In this document: piece by piece, positions 34,204-43,600 of the stretch
Layout: each line of letters begins with the position of its first letter
How positions within the stretch are numbered: the first letter of the stretch is position 1
DNA from: Phycisphaerae bacterium
GTDB lineage: Bacteria > Planctomycetota > Phycisphaerae > UBA1845 > PWPN01
Direction: 5' to 3'
Length of the DNA stretch: 64,000 nucleotides
Assembly: GCA_012729395.1 (NCBI GenBank)
Contig: JAAYDF010000229.1
Coordinates: 1 to 64,000 of the forward strand
Translations under genes and position numbers: made by a program
The notes under the pieces: model-generated
The model's input: the letters and a program-made list of their open reading frames with translations, nothing else
What the model was told of the DNA's origin: nothing
The model's database searches: none

Positions 34204-34849
34204 GCAGTTGATACCCCTCGCCCCGGCGTGTGGTGATGAAGTCCTTCCCCAGCTTCTTCCGGACATTGGCGACGTGCACATCGACCAGGTTCGACAGCGT
34301 GTCGCTCTCCTCGTCGAAAAGATGCTCATAGATCATGGTCCGCGTCACCAGCTTGCCCTTGTGCATCGCCAGCAACTCAACGAGGGCGTATTCCCGTGGC
34401 GTGAGCGACACCAACTGCCCCGCCTTGCGAACCGTCCGGTCGGCCGTGTCAATCACCACCTCGCCGATCTCGATCACCCCGCTCGCCTGACCAGCGCCCC
34501 GGCGAATCAACGCCCGGAGACGAGCGAGTAACTCCGGAAGCTCAAACGGCTTGGTCAGGTAGTCATCCGCCCCCGCATCGAGCCCGCGAACCCGGTCCGG
34601 CAACGTGTCCCGAGCGGTAAGAATCAGCACCGGCGTCGTCTTCCGCCTGCGCAGCTCACCCAACAGATCCCAGCCGCTCATGCCCGGCAGCATGAGGTCC
34701 AGTACAATCGCGTCGTACTCGTTGACCTTCGCCTTGAACAGGCCATCACGGCCATCCGAGGCCCCGTCCACCGCGTACCCTGCCTCGCGAAGCACCTGAA
34801 CCAACGCATCCAGCAGATCAGGCTCGTCTTCAACCACCAGCACTCGCAT
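34196..34849 (-). CDS. OmpR/PhoB-family response regulator
   Basis: A 217-residue regulator. The receiver has E7/D8, phospho-acceptor D51 (VLDLMLPG), T79 and K100 (LTKPF). The winged-helix output is complete: LTPREYALVELLAMHKGKLVTRTMIYEHLF, then VDVHVANVRKKLG and TRRGEGYQL. It belongs to the QseB/PmrA/CusR-like group by length and sequence. I start at ATG 34849; ATG 34861 would add four residues and has GGAG upstream. Its own promoter region carries the direct repeat shared with the efflux operon, so it probably autoregulates and activates the pump. Confidence 0.93.
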   Translation of the reverse strand: MRVLVVEDEPDLLDALVQVLREAGYAVDGASDGRDGLFKAKVNEYDAIVLDLMLPGMSGWDLLGELRRRKTTPVLILTARDTLPDRVRGLDAGADDYLTKPFELPELLARLRALIRRGAGQASGVIEIGEVVIDTADRTVRKAGQLVSLTPREYALVELLAMHKGKLVTRTMIYEHLFDEESDTLSNLVDVHVANVRKKLGKDFITTRRGEGYQLHV

Positions 34850-34892
34850 GCGACGCCCCATGAGTCTCCATGACCTACCGTCCGACATGAGT

Positions 34893-34926
34893 AGGATAGC
34901 AAAGCTAACCTGAAGCCTGCGTGAAG
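34893..34926 (-). promoter_or_regulatory. Response-regulator promoter with direct repeat
   Basis: On the minus strand: CTTCA (34926-34922), six bases, CTTCA (34915-34911), GGTT plus eight bases, then TATCCT (34898-34893) as -10. The repeat period is 11 bases and the second half-site is 12 bases from the -10, exactly as at the efflux promoter (32571-32604). The repeat covers the -35 region, typical for an activator that replaces a poor -35. Confidence 0.7.
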
Positions 34927-35303
34927 ACCACCAGAAATCGGCTTGTCGCCGATCTCCCCCCGTCCGGAGCGGGGCCAGAGCGGTAGCCCATGGCCAGCCA
35001 GCAACCGAAGGCGGAGCCGCGACCGGAAGGAAGCGCTGATCGCCGGCACCGCCCGTTTGCGACAGTGGCTCTGCTTGGCAACCGGCGCCCGAGATTCCAT
35101 CACCGGCGGAAGACGGGAAGCGCCGCAAGGCAACGCCGTCATGGCAGTCCTGGAATCGCCGCACCACTTCCCTCAACGCCGCCCCGGGAATCCGCACCAA
35201 GCAAAAGGGATCCGCGCCCGTTGACGAGCGAGGATCCCTCAGAGGGTTACGACGAGAGGCGGATAGTCAACGCCTCATTGTTGATTCAGAAACCAGGTCA
35301 CGG
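34927..35303. other. Non-coding stretch between two minus-strand genes
   Basis: No gene or clear terminator is visible. Open frames here are GC-driven and lack ribosome-binding sites. The upstream PEP-CTERM gene ends at 35304. Confidence 0.6.
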
Positions 35304-36083
35304 TCAGGCTGCCCGGCGACGCCGACGGGCCACCACCATTCCGCCCAGTGCTAACAGGCAGATGGACGCCGGCTCGGGGACAATCACGAACGCGCTGGTT
35401 CCGCTGGCTTGGTCACCCGGGCTGAGAATGAACTCGAACTCGCTTTCCATCATGTAAACCGTCGTGCCCAGATCGCTCCAACCCAGAGCGGGCAGCCGCT
35501 CAGTCATGCCCTGCCCAAAATCCGTGCTGAATTGCGCAACAAGGCTCGCAAAAGCGGTATTCGTCCACACTACAGGGTGCGTACCGTAACGCGCCTGGTA
35601 GAGCTTCTGATTCGGGAAGGTGCCGGCCGAAGTCAGTGAAGCGTTGGCCGGGCTACCCGCCCCGTCGGTCAGCGTCAGCGAAGCGGTAGCCCGGGCTTCC
35701 GCGTTCGGTATCCCATCGAACACCAACCGAGCCGCCTTGATGCTCACATACACCGGGTCGGTCATGCTACTGTTGGTCACCGCAAATCGCAGGTCAACCT
35801 GGGGGTCAGCGTCGAACACCACACCCAGATCGCTGAAGACGGCCAGTTCCTGGCCCTCGTCTGCCATCACCAACCCCTGGATCGCCCACGGCAGCACTCC
35901 GCCAAAGCTCGCGACAGGAAACACCTCCGAGAAGGTGTCCGTATGCCCGCCACATGTAGCCGTGACCTCAATGATGCTGGCCGTGGCCGGGGACGCTCCA
36001 CCCAACGCGGCCCCCGTGCAGACCAACACGCCCACAGCCGCCAACGCAACCCACCGCAACTGTGCAGACAATCCGTGAACCAT
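35304..36083 (-). CDS. PEP-CTERM secreted protein
   Basis: A 259-residue exported protein. It has an N-terminal signal peptide (WVALAAVGVLVCTGAALGG) and a C-terminal sorting signal: VPEPASICLLALGG, a membrane helix and the tail RRRRRAA. PEP-CTERM tails are recognised by exosortase, which removes them on the way to the surface or matrix. The middle part is a beta-rich domain I do not recognise, with few Cys. ATG 36083 has AAGGAGG six bases upstream. The gene is monocistronic on the minus strand. Confidence 0.88.
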   Translation of the reverse strand: MVHGLSAQLRWVALAAVGVLVCTGAALGGASPATASIIEVTATCGGHTDTFSEVFPVASFGGVLPWAIQGLVMADEGQELAVFSDLGVVFDADPQVDLRFAVTNSSMTDPVYVSIKAARLVFDGIPNAEARATASLTLTDGAGSPANASLTSAGTFPNQKLYQARYGTHPVVWTNTAFASLVAQFSTDFGQGMTERLPALGWSDLGTTVYMMESEFEFILSPGDQASGTSAFVIVPEPASICLLALGGMVVARRRRRAA

Positions 36084-36472
36084 GGAAACCCTCCTTATGG
36101 TACCTCCCGAGCCCGCTCTATGTGCCCGGTCTTGACTTGATGCCACCCTCCAGCCGCGGCAACCCACCGCGATCTGCGAAGGCTATGTGTCTGGAAAGGC
36201 TGCTTGCTAGGCAGGGCCTTTCGCCTCCTTATCCGGCGAGTCTATCCGATGACGCATTGGATTGCAAGAGAAACAACGATATTCGTATCAGAGATCTTCT
36301 CGCGTCCGTCCATCCGCCTGGTTCATCCCCTGGCGCACATAACACATTGCGATACAATATCTTATGGAATCATAGACTCCTGTCATCCCTCGATCGAGGC
36401 TCGTCACGGCGACAAATCTACCTAAACATGTCCTCTTTTTCGGTCATCCAGAAACCCAGCCTGGAGCTTCAG
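36084..36472. other. Non-coding, relatively AT-rich stretch with a leader hairpin
   Basis: No gene is supported. AAAGGCTGC (36195-36203) and GCAggGCCTTT (36211-36221) can pair around a 7-base loop with a two-base bulge, about 115 bases upstream of the PEP-CTERM gene and so possibly in its leader. The right end borders the stop of the protease gene (36473). Confidence 0.45.
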
Positions 36473-38683
36473 CTATTCCTTTTCGCCTACCGCAAACCAA
36501 GTCGATTTGAGAACCGAGTAATCGAGGATATTCGCAACGCCATCCCCGTTGATATCCCCGATTCCCGCGATGCCCCAATGCGTCTTGAGCAGTGAGTAAT
36601 CGAGCACGTTCACCGAGTTGGATCCGTTGAGATCGCCGCCAAGCAGCACGAAGTCGATCGTTCCCTGCCCTTCCTCCGACAATGCCCCCTCCTGCCTTCG
36701 TCGCAAATGCCAGGCGGTCTTCGCACTCAATGCCGCGATGCCTGCCGGCACGTCCGTCAGAACGTAGGAGCCGCTGGCTACCTCTTCGTGGTTGGTGAAG
36801 TCGACACTGATCGTCCACGACTTCAGCACACCGCCCCCCTCGCCGCTGGCAACGAAGACCACGTCCCGCACGAAGCCGTAATCCACAGAGGAGTAGGTCG
36901 CCAGCCGCACCGTACCGGCCATCTGCCGGTCAAAACACAACACGCCGGCCAGCTCGGCGTTGTTCCCGGCACGGTCCCTCGCCATCCCTTGGATCATCCA
37001 TTCGCCCGTCTCCGTATCCTCGTCGATGTTCACAACATAGTTGAACTGCCCCGCGGGATTCTCCCCCGAGTACGTAACCGGCAACGTGAGGTTCCCCTTG
37101 CCCGCCGACACGACAGGCGGCCCCTCCAGGCCGGCCAACAGATCAGCCGTCGTCACGGCAACCCGCACCTCGCCCTGGTGGGTCAAATGTGCGCAAGCCA
37201 ACACATCGACCCCCACCCCGCCCTGCTCCTGCGTGGCCGCCAACGCGATCGTCGGCGGCGTGCCATCGACCACAATCGCCTGGCTATCCACCTTCCGAGG
37301 CAGAACCGTCAACCCCCATGTGTCCGCGAACATCGTGGTCCGCGTCAATCCGGGGTCCGGCGCAGGATCGGGACGGAAAACGAGCCGTGTCGTCCCCTCG
37401 CCTGTCGCAACCAAGCTGATCACCGCCGTCGTGGCGTCTTCTTGCGTCCCCAACTCGCCGGATTGCAGATCCACCCCGACCGCCATATCCAGGTCACCCT
37501 CCTCTTTGAGCACGCTGTAGATGACCTCGTTCCAGGGTGGAGCACCGGGAGCAACGTTCACGTCGCCGGGCGCCGTCGAGAAATGCGATGAACTGAACGC
37601 CAAAAACGCCTGCAAGCCCGTGACCCGCTGAGCCAGGTTCAGGGCATCCAGATCCACAACGACCTGATCGCCCGGACGCACGTGGGCGGGATCTCCCTGC
37701 ACGTTGAACCGTAATGTGTTGTGCTCCCAGGTCAGCCCTGCCTGCTGTGCGATCCAGCCCCCGGATGGGAACAGCATGATGCCCCCCCCGGCCGAGCCAA
37801 ACATCGGAGCCGCGTAGGGTTGCCCGGTGAAACGAGCGATATAGGTGTTGATGCCCGCCAGCTTGTACGATCCGCCGTCCACAATGAAGGCCGGTCCGCC
37901 CGAGTCCCCGAAACCATAGGTCGTCTCGATCGCGTTTCCCAAGGTCAAATCGCCCAGGATGTTGGTGGCCTCGTCAGGACCGTCGAAATCGAAGACGAAC
38001 ACCTCCGAAAACCCTCGGCCCTCGTCATCCAAAAAAGACACGTCGGCCACGTTTCGGCCCCATCGCTTGACGTATCCGTTTTCCATGAACCACGGGTGAA
38101 ACCCAATATCCCCCCATCCGCTACGCCCATACCCCACGAACGTCAGCACGTCGCCCTGGGTCATTGGGCGGGCGAGGATGTCATAGATCGGCACGCCCTC
38201 CGGAATCGGTTCCTCCAACGTGAGCACCGCCAAATCGTCGTTGAGTGCCGGGCGAGAGAATCCGGAGAAATCCGGGTGAAGCTGGATCTCGCTCACGCCG
38301 AGCGTGTGCGTCAAGTCCCCGCCGAAGTTCAACGTGAACGTGACCTCCTCAGGAAGGTCGTCCGCGATGCCGTCGTTGTCCAAATCGATGACGTGGGCCG
38401 CTGTTAAAACGTGAAACCGGCTGATCGCCACACCCGTCGCCCGGAACGCGCCGTTCACCGCCAAACCGCCAACGCCCCCAAAGGGCGAAGTCACGTCGTT
38501 CGGGTCCACCCGATACGCCGGGTCGTCGGGCGGGGATACCAGATATCCCCCGGCCAGGAGAACCGCTTCCACATCATCCAGCAGAACATCCTCAGCCCGA
38601 AGAGGCTCCTCGCCCCCGGCGATCGCTCCTCCCAGAACACACCATGCGCACAGATACCTCAATACAAAACGTGAGTTGACCAT
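36473..38683 (-). CDS. Secreted trypsin-like serine protease with cohesin-like domain and C-terminal dockerin
   Basis: A 736-residue exported protein. After the signal peptide comes a chymotrypsin-fold protease domain (about 35-290) with the full triad: His in LTAAHV, Asp in NDDLAVLTL, Ser in GDSGGPAF. A cohesin-like beta-sandwich follows (VRPGDQVVVDLDALNLAQRV, about 325-465), then an Ig-like domain, a conserved beta module (LSAKTAWHLRRR), and a dockerin type I pair (GGDLNGSNSVNVLDYSLLKT and GDINGDGVANILDYSVLKST) ending FAVGEKE. The same four-part tail occurs in three other genes here. ATG 38683 gives a proper signal peptide with GAGG upstream. It could mature or anchor matrix proteins. Confidence 0.9.
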   Translation of the reverse strand: MVNSRFVLRYLCAWCVLGGAIAGGEEPLRAEDVLLDDVEAVLLAGGYLVSPPDDPAYRVDPNDVTSPFGGVGGLAVNGAFRATGVAISRFHVLTAAHVIDLDNDGIADDLPEEVTFTLNFGGDLTHTLGVSEIQLHPDFSGFSRPALNDDLAVLTLEEPIPEGVPIYDILARPMTQGDVLTFVGYGRSGWGDIGFHPWFMENGYVKRWGRNVADVSFLDDEGRGFSEVFVFDFDGPDEATNILGDLTLGNAIETTYGFGDSGGPAFIVDGGSYKLAGINTYIARFTGQPYAAPMFGSAGGGIMLFPSGGWIAQQAGLTWEHNTLRFNVQGDPAHVRPGDQVVVDLDALNLAQRVTGLQAFLAFSSSHFSTAPGDVNVAPGAPPWNEVIYSVLKEEGDLDMAVGVDLQSGELGTQEDATTAVISLVATGEGTTRLVFRPDPAPDPGLTRTTMFADTWGLTVLPRKVDSQAIVVDGTPPTIALAATQEQGGVGVDVLACAHLTHQGEVRVAVTTADLLAGLEGPPVVSAGKGNLTLPVTYSGENPAGQFNYVVNIDEDTETGEWMIQGMARDRAGNNAELAGVLCFDRQMAGTVRLATYSSVDYGFVRDVVFVASGEGGGVLKSWTISVDFTNHEEVASGSYVLTDVPAGIAALSAKTAWHLRRRQEGALSEEGQGTIDFVLLGGDLNGSNSVNVLDYSLLKTHWGIAGIGDINGDGVANILDYSVLKSTWFAVGEKE

Positions 38684-39391
38684 CAGGTTAGCGCCTCTTT
38701 GCCCAGCGTTCCGTCGATACCCATCCGCCGGCACGCCCCGCTCACCCAGAATGCGGCTCAGCAGAACGCTCCGAGCAGCCCCCCTTGGAGTGGTGCTCCG
38801 ACAGCCCCCATCTTGCTCAGGTTTTTTCTGATCTCTCGATAAGCATACCCGCCCCGGTAACGCTCTGCAAGCCGCCTGGTCGAAATCAGCCCCGTGAGTG
38901 ATCCACGAACGATGGCAATCACCGTTTTTCCGGGTTGGCCGCTCCTGAGAGGTGGACCACAAGGTTATCTACCGCAGGGATTTGCCCATCCGACCCGGCG
39001 GCAGCCCCCCCGAACGCCCCCCCTCGACGTGCCGAGAGCTCCTGGTCCTTCGGCTTATCGCTCCCTCCCCGCAGAAGAGACTCTTCGCCCGCCTCTATGG
39101 ACCAACGCTCGGGCGGACAGCACTTCCTTGCCGCCACGAGGATCAGCGGGGGCTCTGGCGAAAACCGGACCCTGGCACTTGACATCGGCGTCTCAAGTCA
39201 TACATTGAGGCTAGCGCTGGGTTCTGCCCCAACCGGGCTAAACGCGTCGGACCGCCGTGGAGAAAGTAAACGTTACACGCGCCGACAAGCATTCCGGCCT
39301 GGCTCTCGTGCTGACAACTGGATCTGGCAAACACTAACGCAGCTTCGTACGCGGAAGGTCTGAGCGGCCGTCTGATGCAAGGGCCACGCTC
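38684..39391. other. Non-coding stretch with a promoter for the pseudo-receiver gene
   Basis: No gene is supported between the divergent protease and pseudo-receiver genes. A sigma-70-type promoter lies at 39179-39206. The rest holds only short GC-driven frames. Confidence 0.6.
39179..39206 (+). promoter_or_regulatory. Sigma-70-type promoter upstream of the pseudo-receiver gene
   Basis: A perfect -35 TTGACA (39179-39184) and TACATT (39201-39206, four of six) are separated by 16 bases. It points at the gene starting at 39392, leaving a leader of about 180 bases. Confidence 0.55.
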
Positions 39392-39868
39392 GTGGATGAC
39401 ACGCCGGTCAAAATCGCTTTAGTCAGTCACGACCGCCGACACCGTCGGTTTCTTGCGAAGACTCTCCACTCCCCTCAAGCACTGCAACTGGTCGCGGAAT
39501 TCGAGGGTTTCACGGCTCTTTCCGCGCGCACTCTGGCAACCACTGCGGACCTTGTCGTTCTTTACCTGGCCTCGACCGACTGCCATCGGCAAGTTCCGAT
39601 GCTCGATCTTCTCTGCGATTTATCAGATTGCATGAAGGTGATTCTCGTTGGTGAATGCCAGAATGAGGAGCATGTCGCCGCTCTGCTGCGCACCGGGGCT
39701 CATGGCTATGTGCTGAACGAACGTGCCGACCAGGAATTGCCAACCGCCATCGAGTCTGTGCTTCGTGGTCGTCGTTTCATCTCGATGCCGATCCTCGATG
39801 CCATGGCTTTCAGGTTCATCGACCGAGAAAACGATACGCCCTCTTGTTCGGACGCTGATTCGACGTGA
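39392..39868 (+). CDS. Degenerate receiver (pseudo-receiver) protein without output domain
   Basis: A 158-residue protein with the fold and spacing of a NarL-type receiver (DLVVLYLAS, KVILVGECQNEEHVAALLRTGAHGYVLNERAD) but without the chemistry: the phospho-acceptor Asp position is Tyr 58, the conserved Lys is Asn 109, and the acidic pair reads SHD. There is no LuxR-type helix-turn-helix after it. It would therefore bind a partner independently of phosphorylation. GTG 39392 has AAGGG eight bases upstream, and a promoter and a terminator-like hairpin (39878-39906) frame it as a single-gene unit. Function unknown. Confidence 0.75.
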   Translation: MDDTPVKIALVSHDRRHRRFLAKTLHSPQALQLVAEFEGFTALSARTLATTADLVVLYLASTDCHRQVPMLDLLCDLSDCMKVILVGECQNEEHVAALLRTGAHGYVLNERADQELPTAIESVLRGRRFISMPILDAMAFRFIDRENDTPSCSDADST

Positions 39869-39877
39869 ATTTGTTCC

Positions 39878-39906
39878 CAATGCGCCCAGGACTTCTGGTC
39901 GCATTG
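39878..39906 (+). terminator. Terminator-like hairpin without U tract
   Basis: Arms 39878-39889 and 39895-39906 pair at 11 of 12 positions (one C-T mismatch) around a 5-base loop, nine bases after the pseudo-receiver stop. No T run follows. Confidence 0.55.
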
Positions 39907-40663
39907 CACCACGGATGCTCCTGTCCGGGGCCTGGGATCCAGGGCGATGCTGCTGCGCGATGTGCCGCCGGGAGAGACCGAAACCCGCCTGACAACACCT
40001 CTCATCACGGCCGGCCCCCATTTGTAGGGCCCGATCCCTCTTGCCTGGGTCGGACACAAACGGCCGGAAATCACCGTCCGGCGTACCGCCCAAGGTTCCG
40101 GGCCGCTCGCAGTAGAGAGCCTCACTATTTACGAAAATCAGAAATCTTCGGTTGACAGATCACGCCGATCGCGTATACTGGGGCACGTCGCTGACGCAGC
40201 ACAAGGGGAAGCTTCGTCGGCCGATGGCAGCGCGAGGCGATGCCGTCTCCATAGATCGCGTATCCAGCGGTCCGCTCACGAGCCTGGATAGCTCGCGTCG
40301 GACCCACAGGGGAACAGGGGAAGGAGTTGATGGGGTAAAGCACAAATGTGCAGTGGCGACAAAGGGGAAGCAACCACCTTTCCGCCATGGGTCGGGGACT
40401 TCGAGGGGCTGACATCGTCGCCTCGATGCCGCGCCTTGCTCTCGGCATGATCCACGTCTCGAGCAGGTGCTGCCCCCACCCCACCCTAACTGTCCTCCCG
40501 CAAACGAACCTCGGGTATGCGCTTGCCCCGTGGATTGTCGCCTGCGCGTATCCGCGATGAGCGCGGGCCAGAGCCGCTCTCGCCACGTCGTCGGACTAGG
40601 CCACTAACCGAGGCAGGAAGCGCCTCACGGCCTGATCGAGGCCCTGACAAAGGAGCACGAATC
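39907..40663. other. Non-coding stretch holding a strong promoter and a long leader
   Basis: No gene is supported. A consensus-like promoter lies at 40152-40179. If it drives the beta-helix gene at 40664, the leader is about 480 bases. I see only small local hairpins in it and no riboswitch class I can name. Confidence 0.55.
40152..40179 (+). promoter_or_regulatory. Strong sigma-70-type promoter
   Basis: TTGACA (40152-40157) and TATACT (40174-40179) are separated by 16 bases, 11 of 12 consensus positions. It is the best sigma-70 match in the window. It faces the beta-helix/dockerin gene 480 bases downstream. Confidence 0.65.
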
Positions 40664-43600
40664 ATGAAAGGTGCATTGAATCTGCTGATCATCTTGGCGA
40701 TGTGCGCAGGCACGGCCTGGGCGGATACCGTGTCCATTTCGGCCGGGGGCGACAGCACCACGGCGATTCAGACCGCGATCGATGGTGCGTCCGAAGCCCG
40801 GACCATCGTGCTGCAAGCCGGCACGCACGCAGTGTCAAGCCAAGTCAACGTCAACAGGCAAGATATTACCATCCAGGGTGAAGATCCCGCGAACACGCTC
40901 GTCCAGGTGAGCGGTACGGGATATCGCTTCTCGATCGCGGCTGCGGGCGCGGTCATCGAGAATCTGACACTGGAGAAAACCGACAAGACCGGCGTCCAGA
41001 ACCTCATCTACATCGGAGCCAGCAACGCAACCATTCGCGGAAACGTGATCTTTGGTCGGTACGTCATGGGCGATCCCGAGGTCAGTCGTGCCCTGGAGGT
41101 GACCTACGGAATCAGCGGGCTGACGATCGAGGAGAACGAAATCTACGCCCTCCGCCAACCCGCCTACATCAACGGCAGCCTGGCTTCACCCACGACGGGC
41201 AACATCACCAGTAACTACGTACACGGTACCAGGGGCTGGGTGATTGCCGGTGCCAACATGACCTTCAGCGGCAACACCTGGGGCAGCGGTGCCGACACGA
41301 ACTACCTGGACATCGCCATCCTGGCCGGAACCGATCCGAGCTACTACACGGACATCCCGGCACTCAGCGCGGCCCATCACGGCGCCGTGTTCGAGGATCA
41401 ACGCGTGAGCCCGGCCACGCTGACCACTGTCTATGTGGACGCCAACGCGGCTCCCGGCGGTGATGGAACGGTCACCAAACCCTATCAGACGATTACCCCA
41501 GCTGTTGCCCGTGTGATGACCGGCGGAACAATCCTCGTCGCGGCGGGCACGTACAACGAAACGGTCAGCGTGAGCAAATCGGTCAGCTTCGTTGGAGCAG
41601 GCTGCGGACAGACCATCTGGCGTGGTAGCGCCATCACCAGCCACTCCCTGAAAATCGTTCGTGACAACACCTCGCCGGCCGATGTCCACGTCGCCATCAC
41701 CGGTTTCTCCTTTGAAACCGAGAACAACCAGACCATTCGAGGCGACTGGAGCACAAGCTACGCCGAGGCACTGACGCTGGATATCCACGACAACTGCTTC
41801 GCACACGTGAACACCAGAAACCCCGGCACGGATTTCGCTCTCTACGTGAACGGCGCCAACCAGACCGCTCGCGACACCGAGGGGGCGATTCGCGTCTACA
41901 ACAACCAGTTTGATGTCGTGACCGGCGGCGTGCTCTTCGAGTATTGCCGTGCGGTGGACCTGCTGGACAACGACTTCCGCGTGACCTTTGAGGGCGTCAT
42001 CTTCAACTACTACGGGAACTCAGGTGCCTGCGGCGAGCAGTTGGTCAAGGGCAACGTGTTTACCCATGTTCCCGTTGAGTGGGCCCTGGCCATGAACAAC
42101 TGGCACGGAACGGGCAACTACACGGTCCTGCCAAGCGCAGTCACGAATAACGAGATCACCGCTACGGGCTTCTCCTACGCGATTCTCTATGGCGTTGCCG
42201 CGTCTCAAAGCCAGGCGCACGATTTCACGATCCAGGACAATGCCCTGCTGAGCGGCACGGTTTTTGTTTGGGGTGATTACGCCAGCCAAATCCTGCTGAA
42301 CGCCTCGGGGAACTGGTGGGGCAGCATCGCCAGCCCGGCCGGCCGCATCAACACTGCCGGCAGCGTCGACTACACCCCGTGGCTGGGCGGCGGAGACGAC
42401 ACAAGCACCGATCCCGGCTTCCAGGGCAACTTCTCCACCCTCTGGGCATCGGCCGCCAGCCCGCAGACCGGCACGACGGGCCGAATCCAGGAGGCTATCA
42501 ATTCTGTCGACGGCAGTACGGTCAACGTGCTGCCGGGAACCTACGCGGAGAGACTCACGATCAACAAGTCGCTGAACCTCTATGGGCCGCAGAAAGACGT
42601 CGATCCCACGGCATCCGGGGCGCGCACCAACTCAGCCAATGAGGCAATCGTAACCTGCGCGGGGCTCTCTACTCCCAACCCCGACGTTCTCATCGAAATC
42701 CCCACCGGGGTCACAGGCGTCGTTATCGACGGCCTCACACTCCAGGGTCACCCCACCAACCCCGTGGCAGACACATCGATTGTGCGTTGCTGGGGCAGCG
42801 ACCTCACCGTGTCGAACAACATCATGGACGGCTGGTATGCGGTCATCTTCAAAGGCGGTAACAACCTGACCGTCTCCGACAACCGCGTGACGGTCAACAA
42901 GGTCGGCGTGGCTTGCCAGCCAGGCACCAGTACTGAGATTACTTTGGCTGGCAACACATTCGTGCCGGGCACCAGCTCGGCAGCCGATTCACAGGCGGCG
43001 TACATGACCGCGGTGACCCATATGACCCTCACCGACAACGTCGCCTCCGGCTTCGGCGGGTCGGCGGTGGCCGGCAGTAATCTCTCCAACGTGCTCATCG
43101 AGGGCAATGTACTCACCAACTGCCGCGACGGCGTCAGTTTCTGGGGCAGCACCTACGACGTGGTGATCCGTGAGAATGAGCTGAGCGAACACACGCGATA
43201 CGGCATCAACTTCAAGGGGCAGAACCTCGACGTGCTTGACAATCGAATAGCGGATAACGGCAACACCGGCATCAACGTCGAACGGCATGTCATCGATACG
43301 CTGAACATCCATGTTCATGGAAATGAGATATTCGGAAACGCCAGCTTCGGCTTGAAGGCTGCCGCGAACATCACCGGGGTGGTGGACGCGGAAAACAACT
43401 GGTGGGGCCACGCTTCGGGTCCATACGACCCCGATGGTTCGGTCGAAGCGGACATCAACAACTGCGCCGACCCAGCCGTCATCAAGAATCCAAATGGGTT
43501 AGGCGACTTGGTCAGTGATGTCCAGGTCGACTACTGCCCATGGCTGCTTGGGCCGACCGCCCCCAACGCACTCTACCTGGTGCCGACAAGCGAAAGCATC

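Noticed and set aside
39392-39868. Normal NarL-family response regulator
   Set aside because: The phospho-acceptor Asp and the Lys are replaced and the DNA-binding domain is absent.
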